Source of the DNA: Laccaria trichodermophora
Lineage: Eukaryota > Basidiomycota > Agaricomycetes > Agaricales > Hydnangiaceae
Reading direction: 5' to 3'
NCBI GenBank assembly: GCA_018417955.1
Contig: JACTVC010000013.1
Span: 642,633-706,632, forward strand
DNA: 64,000 nucleotides
Below, piece by piece: positions 46,320-56,234 of the stretch. Position numbers and translations under genes: made by a program. Under the pieces are notes generated by a model. It did no database searches. It was not told the origin of the DNA and saw only the letters and a program-made list of their open reading frames with translations. Numbering within the stretch: the stretch's first letter is position 1; each line of letters starts with the position of its first letter.

Positions 46320-46794
46320 GGGTGAGAAGAAGATGGCTATGGTGAGGAAGAGGAAGACATACCCACTGTGCTTGGCAAGTCGTCAGATGTCTTGCGCATA
46401 TGATGTGCGATGCTTGAGGTGGTCGTCGTCATCGTTTGAGTCGTGCAGGCCGTGTGGTCACTGGCAAAAGCCCCTTTTGTCAATGCATGGTGCAGGGAAA
46501 ACGGTAGAAAGACGACGTACGAGTTGACTACACCGTGTTGTAAGACCCACTCCAAGTTTGTATTTGCTTGGCAAGGTTCTCCCTGATTTGGATCTCAGCC
46601 ACAGCTCAAGCCGGCTTCAAACCATGGATAACCGGCTACCAAGCCAGGCCAAGCCTTGGTGTCTGGGAAGCCGATCCATCAGCTTAGCTTAGCCATTTCC
46701 AGCTCAGCTCAACCGGCTTAGCCGTTGTGAGCTGAGCCACGGCAACACTATATCGTCACGTCTCCTGTTTGCGGCATGGTCACACCTCCGTGAC

Positions 46795-46940
46795 CATCCC
46801 ATTCCCTTCCACCACCACCACCTCTATCACTGCCCACGCCAACGCCGCCCACGCCAACTCCGCCCACGTTAACGCTGCCCACATCAACGCCGCCCACATC
46901 AACGCCGCCCACGCCAACGCCGCCCACGCCCATGCCCACG
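46795..46940. repeat. GCCGCCCACGCCAAC tandem repeat
   Basis: Units of 15-18 bp of the form CGCC(G)CCCACGCCAAC(G) run nearly uninterrupted just outside the right end of the hAT element. The frames it opens (Ala-Asn-Ala-Ala-His) are not credible genes. Confidence 0.85.
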
Positions 46941-47089
46941 CCAACGTGGAAGGACAGGCCAAGAACGAGGGACGGCGCCCATGACGTGTCAACGTCATGG
47001 GCCAAGGGTATGTCTGCCCCACCACCCCAATGCCCCGTACTCACCATGACAGGCGCCAGCGGCACGCAACAACAAAAACAACACACGAG

Positions 47090-47455
47090 GAGGCCAACGA
47101 CACACAAGAACGACGACACGAAGACGACAACACACAACGACGACAACACGCCAGGACGACGACACGCCAGGACGACGATATGCGAGGACGACGACGACGC
47201 GCGAGGACGACAACACACGACGACGACGACTACACACTGGGACGACGACACACGACCACGACCACGACACGCGACCGCGACGACGACGACATGCGACGAC
47301 GACGACACACAACGACGACGACACACGACCGACGACACGCGACGACGACGACTACACGCCGGGACGACGACACGCGACCGACGACACGCGACGACGACAA
47401 CTAACACGCCGGGACGACGACACGCGACGACGACGACGAACGAGCGCCGACGAAA
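47090..47455. repeat. ACGACGACAC microsatellite-like array
   Basis: Degenerate repeats of GACGACGAC, CACGCGACGAC and CACACGACG fill about 360 bp. Long open frames on both strands over this stretch are a consequence of the three-base periodicity. Confidence 0.85.
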
Positions 47456-47518
47456 ACGCCGCCCCCACCACACCCGAAAAACGACGAGTGCCCGCCAGCG
47501 CTGAACGGCGACGAGGCC

Positions 47519-47690
47519 CCTTCACTCTCTCCCCCTTTCCCCCCTCCCCCTTTCCTTGCTCCTCTCTCCCCCCCTCCCTTTCCTTCCCCCTTCCTTGCTC
47601 CCTCCCCCCTCTATTCATTCCTCTCTTCCCCCTCCCTTTCCCTTTCCCCTCCCTTTCCCTTTCCCTTCCCCCTCCCTCCCCCCTCTGTAA
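47519..47690. repeat. Long pyrimidine tract
   Basis: About 170 bases are almost only C and T (units such as CCCTCCCTTTCCC), with a few A or G interruptions. Such polypurine/polypyrimidine tracts can adopt triplex DNA; that is general knowledge, not shown here. Confidence 0.85.
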
Positions 47691-47784
47691 CATAGAATCT
47701 ATGTAAATTTAATTAATAAATATACTTCAATTTTATTTTTTGTTTTCAAGTCTAAGTTCAGGAATTCTGGATTAACTTAGGTCT

Positions 47785-47990
47785 GTGGCAGTCCAGTCCA
47801 GTCCAGTTTTGTGTTGGGAGAGTCCAGTGGAGTCCAGTCCAGTCCAGTTTTGTGCTTGCAGTCCAGTGGAGTCCAGTTTTGTGCTGGGAGTCCAGTGGAG
47901 TCCAGTTTTGTGCTGGGAGTCCAGTGGAGTCCAGTTTTGTGATTGGCAGTCCAGTCCAGTCCAGTCCAGTGGAATCCAGTGGAATCCATG
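47785..47990. repeat. Minisatellite of AGTCCAGTGG-type units (copy 2)
   Basis: Units GGAGTCCAGTTTTGTGCTGG and CAGTCCAGTCCAGT repeat several times. The right border, ATCCATGTGGATTATGTGGG followed by GGATGGTAAAG, matches the complement of the left border of the array at 40.8 kb. The two loci are therefore copies of one repeat element in opposite orientation. Confidence 0.85.
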
Positions 47991-48142
47991 TGGATTATGT
48001 GGGGGATGGTAAAGTATTGGAGGACACCACTTAATGAAATGAAAGGGTAGCTATCTACCCCAACCCAACCCCCAAGCTTCAAGTATCAAAGAGAACAAAA
48101 AGAAAACAAAGCAAAACTCGAAACAAACTCACAACTTCATGA

Positions 48143-50513
48143 TCAAAAGGGAACAAAAAAAATGCCAAGCTCAAAACAGCACAGGCTCCCAAGACTGCAC
48201 AGTTCACACTTGTCCACCCACACCGATTTCAAAAAATTCTCACATGCCTGCCTTAACCTCGCTTTGAGGGCCCAAGCAGAGGCTTCGTCCATGTAAGTTG
48301 TGGTGTTGTGGCCTGCTGTGTATGCAGAGGTTGTCGGTGCATATGTGGAAGTTGTTGTGTGCACAGAGGCAAGTGCGTACGCTGAGGTCATGGTGTACAT
48401 GCCCATAGTGTTCTGAGCACTATACACACTTCCCATAGTGCTCTGCACACTGTACACACTTCCCATTGTGTTCTCCCCATTGTACACAGACACACTACCC
48501 ATCGTCGTGGACACATTCCCCCCACACAGACTAACAGAATTCACATTCGCAGAGTCATTAACGACAATATTTGCAATGTCCCTCCTGAACCTTGTGATTG
48601 GGTTTTGCATGTGTGTTGAAATAGGGTTTTTCTGCATGATTGATGAGGGGGGGTTCTCTTGCAGTGGGTTTTGCAAGAACAGGTTCTTCTGCACTGCATG
48701 TGCAATCAAAGCCAATGTGGACATTGATGATGAGCTCAAAGTCGTCATCGTATTCATTATATCACACAAAAGTTGACTGGAAGGTCAGAGCGCAGGTAAG
48801 CTGGCATGCAGAGCCAAGCCCTTAATCAACACTACTCCCAAACTAACATGTGGACTCCCAGTCTTTGGGGGCACACTCTTCTGCTGTGAACTCCCATGAC
48901 CACCCAAACCAGCAGCAGCCCCAGATTTCCTCCTCCCACACACCTCACGTAACCACACATTCAGTGCTGGCATCAATATTTCCTCATCCTCCTCATTCCC
49001 CTCCTCCCCCTCCTCCTCCTCATCATCACCACTTTCATCCAACACTGCACGTACTCAATCAACAACTGTCATCACCCTCCCACCACGTTGTCGTCGCTTT
49101 GAGTTATCCTGCATCAAATTCAGAGGGGATCGCAAAGCAACAAGAACAGGAACAGGCAACCCATTCTCATCAACACTAAACCTAAATGTTGGGGAGCGGG
49201 TGTACACACTCAGCCTATAAATGTCTCTTTCCTGACAAGGCAGTTCATTGGTACTGCTGCAGTGGGGTTTTCAGAAGGAGAGACGGTAATGGGTTCTTGG
49301 TCTACGGCGAAGGTATCCTCGAATGGGTTCTCACTCTCCCGACTTTCTTCAAGATAGTGTTGTTGCTGTGCATGATCACTAACGAGGCTTCAAGATACAT
49401 GTCTAGATCGAATAGGTCTGTGTAATGTGGTGGTGGAGGAGGAGGGGGAGGAGGGGATTTGACAATGTTGGTGGGGTTCATAAATGGGTCCTCTTTGTGC
49501 TCTTGTTCTTGCTCTTGTTCAGTGCGCCAACCCAAAAGAGGCATACTGGTTGCCATGTACTTCCAAGGAATGTCCCAAGACACGTCGTCAGGGCATGGAC
49601 TTTGCTTATCTGAAGACTTTGTGAGATGTTGAAAGACAGTGGATCTGGGGATGGGGACGGGGAGACGTCAAATGGGTTTATGTCTTCTTTATTGAGTGTG
49701 TATTCCAGATCTTCCATGACACATTCAATGCAATGTCTTCATCGTCGTCTTCTGGGCCTGGGGCTGAGTTAACAAAGACGGGTTGAGTGATTTTGGATGT
49801 GGGTGTGGGTGGTGTGCATGGGATGCTTGCTGAAGCAGTGGATGCTAACAATGGAGGGGGAGGAGGAGAGGGCTTCTTTTCAGGCTTACAAGGTGTGATG
49901 ATCACTGCCGGAAGTGGTTGATGTGGATGTAAGCTTGAGATCTGGTATGTTGTCCCCCCATCAACACATGCATTCCAGTCGTCTACGGCTGTAAGGGATG
50001 GCAGACAGAAGACTGGGGGTGGGACAATGAGATCTTGAGGTTGTTGTCACATGGTACTGGCGTCATGCCATTGTTTTGGACTGGCAATTAGACTTGGGTT
50101 GCACATGAATTGTTCCTTTTGTATGCACTGGAATAGGGATTCCAGGATCCAGAGCATGGTCACATGCACACTATATATACACATCACATGTAGTAGATAG
50201 ACACGGCAATACCACCATCTACCCCACTAGCTATACACTGGGGAAGCACCTCTACCCATTCCAGCACCATGAGCCTAAGCCTAGTTAGTTATGCAGAAAA
50301 AGATGAATCAGGTGAAGATACAATACCAAGTTGATTGGGACCAAGGGAACAATACTCGTGCGGAGGCTGTTGTTGAGGAGTTTGCGGTGAGCCATTCCGT
50401 TGCTTAGAGCTATGTCTGTTGGAAGTGGGCTCAGTCACTGTTGTGCCATGTGGAAGACTCAACAGCGATGTCAGGAAGGCCCATATTCTCGGCAAGATGG
50501 CAACAAGCCCCAT
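48143..50513 (-). CDS. Multicopy gene family of unknown function (long copy)
   Basis: Minus-strand coding blocks are, in order, MGLVAILPRIWAFLTSLLSL with HEYCSLGPNQLG (50513 down), VIITPCKPEKKPSPPPPPLL with VFVNSAPGPEDDDEDIALN (49905-49678), MEDLEYTLNKEDINPFDVSP (about 49717), SWDIPWKYMATSMPLLGWRT with a Pro9 run and YTDLFDLDMYLEASLVIMHS (49583-49302), and AWALKARLRQACENFLKSVW near the end (about 48280-48200). The protein would be hydrophilic and Pro/Ser-rich with acidic patches. Exon borders are unresolved and I cannot prove it is intact. A deleted relative lies at 20420-21580. I recall similar text from repeated basidiomycete genes but no function. Confidence 0.45.
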
Positions 50514-50945
50514 TGGCAAAGGACCTTGACAGGCATTTCAGACTGGTTGTAGCGCATATATGCACACAATGCACAGTTAGATTCACAGATAAAGGCGATG
50601 TTTGAACAACGCGACGCGTGTATTTGTCGATGTTTGACTTGCATTATTGGTGTGTCGACGACAATTACGATCAATCCTGGATTGCGTAGTTTGAGGCTCG
50701 AGTTGGAGAGCGAGCTTGCGAGCTCGAAACAACTCAAGCAGGGGCTTTGTAAGCGCGATGCGGTGATGCCCGCTTCACCACGTTCCGTGGTGTTGACAGC
50801 CTTCTGAGGTCTGTGCGCTCTGAGGATAAAGTCCTCGTGAAGCAATAAAAAATTCCTGTCTTCTTCGCTTTCATTCCCATTTCCCCTGTGAACTTTAGCC
50901 TTCGCAGAATTTTTTCGATTTCATTTTAATCCATTGAAACTCAAA

Positions 50946-52217
50946 ATGACTGATCTTGACACTTCACGTCCCCCTGCTGGTGCCGCTAATAAAGAAGTGC
51001 CTTCTGACATGTCCAGCGTCGTAATCAATCCAGTTACTGCCGACAACCCCACCATTGAAACTCATGTTACATCAGAGGAAGACCCAAATCGCCCAAAAAC
51101 TCCTCTCTCTGCGCTGGCTGTTCCCAAGATGACCCAGATATATGCGGCTCTACAAGCTATTTCACCTGCTTCACAAAAACTCGTCCGTGACACACTCACT
51201 AACACATTGAAAGATAATCCCCTTCCTGATGTCATCTCGGCTCCCAAACTTCTTTTTTCTGTTACTAATGAGACCACCTCGACGTCCTCTTCTTCCAATA
51301 TGGGCTACGGCATTCATCCTTTTATTATCTCTCTTGCCGAGAACGGTTCTCATATCCCTCTATCACTTTTCACCACTTCCGCAACAAACACTTTACATAC
51401 AAGCAAGGCTTCTATCCCGCAGAAAACAGTCATCAATAGGCTCACTAGTTTGAAGCGGCACATCATCGACATCAAGTTCTTCCAAGGTGAAGACTCCATG
51501 GACATCGGCGATTGGCACGAAGCATGGACTCGATATCACTGTTTCGTTGAGACCCACGGCGACAAGGATTCGGCCATTCGGTGGAAGAAGCACCATGAAT
51601 TTTTAGCTGAACAGGACAACCTCAAACGCAACTTTCCCGCCATTCTCAAATTTGATATTGAAATTCGTATGAAATATAATCTAACGCCAAGCCCTCACGA
51701 CGAGGATTCTTACAGGCGCCGCTTCGAAGCCATTAAGCTTGAGGTGCTACAGGCGGAAATTCTGGCAGCAAGGTCCGTCTCAGACGCCGAATCGGTTCAT
51801 AACGTCACTTCGTCTTCTTCCTCTTGGAAAGGCAAGTCATGTTATACGCCTTATCATCATCGCGACGCAGAGTCTTCGTCTCGTCAGTCTGGAAGTCGTA
51901 CTGAGAATGTCGCCACAAACTCTAGCAACAGTTCTTTTCGGTCCTCTGGCGCTTCCTCCACCAATACCCCCATCTGCCTTATCTGTCAACAAGATCATCG
52001 TTTCGCGACATGCCAAGAGTTGATCACGCAGGTTGGTAAACAGACGACTGCGAAATATGATAACCGAAAGCTCGTGCATCGAAGTGACGGAGCTATCATT
52101 TGTATCGCCTTCAATCTCAACAGGCTCTCTATCTGTTCCAAGTCCCACTCGGATCATCACATCTGCTCTTTCTGCGGCGCTTCCGATCATGGAGCCTGCT
52201 CTCGCAAATGCATCTGA
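50946..52217 (+). CDS. Gag-like ORF1 of the YR retrotransposon
   Basis: The first ATG in the frame is 50946 (MTDLDTSRPPAG). The protein has about 423 residues. The middle part includes FFQGEDSMDIGDWHEAWTRY and HHEFLAEQDNLKRNFPAILK, which looks helical and capsid-like; the C-terminal third is Ser-rich with cysteine-histidine pairs, ICLICQQDHRFATC and HHICSFCGASDHGACSRKC, consistent with nucleic-acid-binding zinc knuckles. It overlaps the start of the RT frame by a short distance. Function by position: packaging of the element's RNA. Confidence 0.7.
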   Translation: MTDLDTSRPPAGAANKEVPSDMSSVVINPVTADNPTIETHVTSEEDPNRPKTPLSALAVPKMTQIYAALQAISPASQKLVRDTLTNTLKDNPLPDVISAPKLLFSVTNETTSTSSSSNMGYGIHPFIISLAENGSHIPLSLFTTSATNTLHTSKASIPQKTVINRLTSLKRHIIDIKFFQGEDSMDIGDWHEAWTRYHCFVETHGDKDSAIRWKKHHEFLAEQDNLKRNFPAILKFDIEIRMKYNLTPSPHDEDSYRRRFEAIKLEVLQAEILAARSVSDAESVHNVTSSSSSWKGKSCYTPYHHRDAESSSRQSGSRTENVATNSSNSSFRSSGASSTNTPICLICQQDHRFATCQELITQVGKQTTAKYDNRKLVHRSDGAIICIAFNLNRLSICSKSHSDHHICSFCGASDHGACSRKCI

Positions 52218-54254
52218 ACTAGACTCTACAGCTTCATCATCTCATCTTTCCGCTCATTTGCTCTCCCTACCGCTTTATGATCTGCTTGATCATCTTACAT
52301 TCTGTCCAGACCTGATAATCAATGATCGCTTGCCATACTCTGATAACCTTCGTCTCGAATCATCTCCTCACAACTCTGACTCTGATTACTCAAAAATCAT
52401 AACCCCTTATAGCGTGATCGCTTTTCATGCTTACTTATCTAAAGCGCAAATTCTCAATTGGTATCCTGAACTTTGCTTCAAATTATCTCACAGCTTTCCA
52501 CTCAGAAATATTGCCGATCTCGACATCTCTTTTACTCCTGGCAATCTCGCATCTGCTACACCTCACGATCACATTATCCAAGAATACATTGCTGATGAAC
52601 TCAAACTCAGACGCCTCTCAGGTCCGTTTACTCAAAAAGAATTAGAAGCCAAAATCGGTCTGTTTCGTTCATCACCAATCCAAGTCGTCGTTAAGCCTGG
52701 CAAAGCCGGTGGGCCTGACAAATTTCGGTGCTGTCGCAATCTCTCGTATCGGGGAAACTTGGGGTTTTCAGTCAACGATGACATAAACTCAGAGGAGTAC
52801 CCAACGCATTGGGGAACGGCATCTGAATGCGCTAAAATTGTAAGTTCTACATCATACATATCAATTTCTCTATTCTTTTATGTCACTCGCACATACATAT
52901 CTTCTCTCTCATTTGAGCCTCGTTCGGATGTCCTTCGCGGCGGAGTTCACAACTCTTAGCTGCTTGAAGGACATGAATGACTTAGGGCCAAGTTTCTTTC
53001 ACGTTTTTTGATTATCTGGTAGTCATGGCTTATACGTCGATCGTGTAGGTCTCTACAGCACCTCCAGGAACACAGGCGTGCACCCTTGATGTAGAAGGGG
53101 CGTACCGCACGGTTCCAGTCAGCCCTGCTTCCAAACGTTACTTGATCGTTGAATTCAAGGGTTTGTTTTACATTGATCACAATGTACCATTCGGCCTCGC
53201 CTCTGCTTCAGGTTTACAAGGAGAGGTCGCAGATGCGACGGTTGACATCTGGCATAGTCTCCACGTTGGGCCTGTTATCAAATGGGTTGATGATTTCAAT
53301 GCTTTTCGTTATGTGAACAAGGCCAGCCTATTTTCTGGAACTTCTGATGGCACTGTCTATCGTTATGACTATGATCTTGATTACATCAAAGCCATGATTG
53401 CCCCACTCGGGATTCCATGGCATACAACAAAGGGTTCTCCATTTGAAGATATTTTTTCTTATGTTGGTTTTGAATGGAACCTTGTCGCGAAGACTGTCTA
53501 TCTCACTAAAATCAAATGCGAAAAGCATCTCGCTAAAGTTCTCTTCATTTTGCAGGATTCCCCTTTATCACACCAATTCCTCAAAAAAGACATACAATCT
53601 CTGCACGGCTCGTTATCACACATCACGTTTGTCTATTCGCGTGGCAGAGCATATCTCAACAATATCATTTGGTGGCTCACGACCTTCACCAGCGACTTCG
53701 CTCCAAGATTTCCTCCTCCTTCCGTTATTTCAGACCTTAAATGGTGGTCAATTCAACTTTCCAAGCCGTCTATCATTCGCTTTCTCGCTCCGCGTCCCCC
53801 TACCTCTGATCTCAACATTTGGGTCGACGCCTCAACAGACTGGGGAATCGGTTTGCTAATCAACGATTCGTGGGATGCATGGAAGACCTTTCCAGCATGG
53901 AAGGCTCCTGGACGAGACATTGGATGGCTCGAAGCGGTAGCTGTTGAGCTCATTGTCACGCTTCTCAATGAGATGAATTTTTCTCACCTTGATGTTCTGA
54001 TTCGTAGCGACAATGAAGGAGTCATTGGTGCCTTCCAGAAAGGATGGTCAAGGAATCAAGAATCCAACTCATGCATTCGGCGTGTAGAAGCCATTCTCGA
54101 GCAACGTGACCTTTCCATTTCTCTTTTATATGTAGAGTCTTCCATTAACTTAGCAGATCCTATATCTCGTGGCATCCTTCCACCTCTCGAGCATCAAGTG
54201 ACTGTTCCCTATTCTATACCATCCTCAATCGCCGAATACTTTTATCATGCCTGA
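52189..54254 (+). CDS. Reverse transcriptase-RNase H of the YR retrotransposon, with an intron
   Basis: The frame is open from 52033; ATG 52189 (MEPALANASELDS) near the ORF1 stop is a likely start. The first part ends at 52839 and a 209-nt sequence with GTAAGT at its start and TAG at its end (52840-53048) interrupts the frame; joining 52839 to 53049 keeps phase and gives ECAKI-VSTAPPGTQAC. RT motifs are KPGKAGGPDKFRCCRNLS, CTLDVEGAYRTVPV (catalytic Asp), NVPFGLASASG and IKWVDDFNAF (the VDD box). RNase H has all four acidic positions: IWVDASTDWG, WLEAVAVELIV, IRSDNEGVIGAF and SINLADPISRG. Total about 618 residues. The stop overlaps the recombinase ATG by 8 nt. Confidence 0.85.
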
Positions 54255-55539
54255 TCTTCCTACTCTTTCCGACCGTCTCAAAAACGTAGATGTACGTTCA
54301 GAATTATCACAATTTTCGTCCTCCATGGACATTTGCTCTTCATCTTCATCCCAACCGCAAACACGTATATGGATACCTAGGAAGCCTCGGAAGGGCAATG
54401 AGATAGCTCCTTCCATATTCCGTCCTCACGTCGTTGCAGGTGAAAGACTCCTTAAATGGACCTCACCTCATACACAGATTTTTCGGGAGAATATGTTGAA
54501 GGCGCTACCCGAGTCACATTTTACACGCCTATTTGAAGTCATGGCTTTTTCCCTCGACCAAGCGACTCAAGACGGCTATGCTTCAGGTCTGCTGCGCTTC
54601 ACACAGTATTGCGACAGTATAAACATTTCGGAGGTCGACCGTATGCCAGCTTCCGAGTCTTTGATTGCCTCCTTCATCGCTTTTCACGCCGGGAAGGTAG
54701 CGTCGAGTACAATTGACAATTGGCTCGCAGGCCTTCACTTCTGGCATACTATCAATGGTGCTTTGTGGAATGGAGGTGACATTTTGTCCTGTGCAAAGAA
54801 AGGAGCACAAAAACTCGTACCTATATCATCCAAACGGGCCAAGCGTCCTCCTGTTACAATCGAGCACCTTTATGCGTTGCGTAACGGTCTGGATCTCTCC
54901 AATGCGTTTGACGCGGCAGTCTGGGCTATTGCATGTGTCGCCTTCTGGTGCTGCTGTCGTCTAGGAGAGCTCGTTATTCCGAGCGCGAATTTATTTGACC
55001 CTATCAAACATGTCGCCCGTTCGACCTCGTTAACCTTTCATACACTGTCAAACGGCATGGAATATGGTACCTGTCAGATACCATGGACTAAGACGACACT
55101 TCGCGAGGGCGCAACTATTTCTATTACAGCCCGTGACGACCCTTCGTGTCCTATCAAAGCTCTGAAACATCATCTTGCATGTAATCAATCCATATCATCT
55201 CACGCACCGTTGTTTTCATTCGAAACAGCTGACGGCGGATGGTCTCCCATGACCAAAGGCTGGTTTATGGCACGTTGTAATGAGGTATGGATCGCTGCCG
55301 GACTGCCTGATATGCCAGGTCACGGCTTTCGCATTGGTGGTGCAACGCATCTTCTTCTCATGGGTGTGGCGCCCGATTTGGTTGCAGCACAAGGGCGCTG
55401 GAAATCGAGGGCGTTCATGGAGTATTGGAGGAAAGTCGAGTCGATCTTACCTTTGTTCATGTCCAGTGCGGGTTCCGCGTCTCGAGTTTCTATCATTGAA
55501 GAGTCGATGTCGGCATACAGAAAGAAGTGGAAGTTATAA
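54247..55539 (+). CDS. Tyrosine recombinase of the YR retrotransposon
   Basis: A single open frame of 430 residues starting inside the last codons of the RT frame. A basic N-terminal region (RIWIPRKPRKGNE) precedes a SAM-like core-binding domain (SLDQATQDGYASGLLRFTQY). Catalytic signatures follow: Arg in CCCRLGELVIPS, then HGFRIGGATHLLLMG (HxxR), the W of AQGRWKSRAFMEYWR and the nucleophile Tyr in the same segment. These are the conserved residues of phage-integrase family recombinases. It would insert the circular DNA product of reverse transcription. Confidence 0.88.
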   Translation: MPDLPTLSDRLKNVDVRSELSQFSSSMDICSSSSSQPQTRIWIPRKPRKGNEIAPSIFRPHVVAGERLLKWTSPHTQIFRENMLKALPESHFTRLFEVMAFSLDQATQDGYASGLLRFTQYCDSINISEVDRMPASESLIASFIAFHAGKVASSTIDNWLAGLHFWHTINGALWNGGDILSCAKKGAQKLVPISSKRAKRPPVTIEHLYALRNGLDLSNAFDAAVWAIACVAFWCCCRLGELVIPSANLFDPIKHVARSTSLTFHTLSNGMEYGTCQIPWTKTTLREGATISITARDDPSCPIKALKHHLACNQSISSHAPLFSFETADGGWSPMTKGWFMARCNEVWIAAGLPDMPGHGFRIGGATHLLLMGVAPDLVAAQGRWKSRAFMEYWRKVESILPLFMSSAGSASRVSIIEESMSAYRKKWKL

Positions 55540-56234
55540 AATCTCTACTTACCTTGTTCTGTTTACGGAACAAAGGATCAATCTGAGATCATCAATCTAT
55601 TTCTATCTTATTTCTTCCGCACTTACCTTTAAATCAGCTTGCTCTGGTTGGGGTGTCGTGTCTTCGAAGAAACGCGACCGTGGTGAGCTGCGCATGGTGG
55701 TATGGTCTTGTTGTCTTCTCAGACCCTTCACATGGGGCTGGGAAACCAGGATCCACACCGGCACGCTCAAAGCTTTCGGAATTCTCGACTCAATTCATTT
55801 TTTCAAATATACTTGTTTTCTTATCACACCTGAGATGTCATTTGCATCCCTTGAACAAGTATCAGATTTGAATTGTGCCAATTTCTTGAGATCAGCGCGA
55901 CGCTTTTTGGCACGAGAATTTTCCAAAGCTTTCCCCCAACCCACGGAAATTCGGATTTTCAATTGACTCAAGATTTTAAATCGAATTTTCGTGTTATATC
56001 ACATCTTAGCATCAGCGCGCTACATACAAAGCGGCGCTCTCGTCAAATAACATCATGTAATTCCTGGGACAGATGTTGAAGTTCGAATGGGAGCGTCCTT
56101 GTCAAGTTGAAAGATAAAAATGATCATGACGACAATTGCGAGATGTCCTCTATAGAAAGATTCTCTAGTAGATGCCGACATGTTAGGCGGACCTTCAGTG
56201 TTGCCCGCTCTCTTTCCGACGACCTCCGGCCCCA
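55540..56234. other. Retrotransposon 3' region and intergenic DNA
   Basis: After the recombinase stop there is a short hairpin (about 55553-55576) and no gene I can support. The end of the retrotransposon lies somewhere in this stretch. The remainder up to 56234 presumably holds the 3' untranslated region of the ABHD11-like gene on the minus strand. Confidence 0.4.

Larger units (their letters stand above)
41204..46750. mobile_element. hAT transposon, 5,547 bp, probably the autonomous partner
   Basis: The left end is TAGTGTTGCCACGGCTCAGC and the right end, read inwards on the minus strand, is TAGTGTTGCCGTGGCTCAGC. The flanking 8-bp duplication TATCGTCA is exact (41196-41203 and 46751-46758). 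Subterminal GGCTCAGCT/AGCCGGCT motifs are dense at 41215-41345 and 46595-46740. It encodes a hAT transposase (41383-44257, minus) and carries a second block with a GT90-like fragment (45544-46319). End similarity to 36616-39045 places both in one family. Confidence 0.93.
50585..55640 (+). mobile_element. Tyrosine-recombinase retrotransposon (DIRS/Ngaro-like)
   Basis: Three consecutive plus-strand frames code for a Gag-like protein, reverse transcriptase with RNase H, and a tyrosine recombinase. That order and the use of a tyrosine recombinase instead of a DDE integrase define the YR retrotransposons. No LTR-like direct repeats are visible. I could not identify the split or inverted terminal repeats, so both ends are approximate. 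A hairpin (GAGGATAAAGTCCTC, 50819-50833) lies upstream of the first frame and another (CTTGTTC..GAACAAAG, about 55553-55576) just after the last stop. All three frames are open, so the copy may be young. Confidence 0.8.

Noticed and set aside
46748..47504. Open frames of 190-241 residues on both strands
   Set aside because: They consist of translated simple repeats (Thr/Asp/His or Val/Arg/Ser runs).
50585..55640. An LTR retrotransposon (Gypsy or Copia)
   Set aside because: There is no protease or DDE integrase and no long terminal repeats; the last frame is a tyrosine recombinase.
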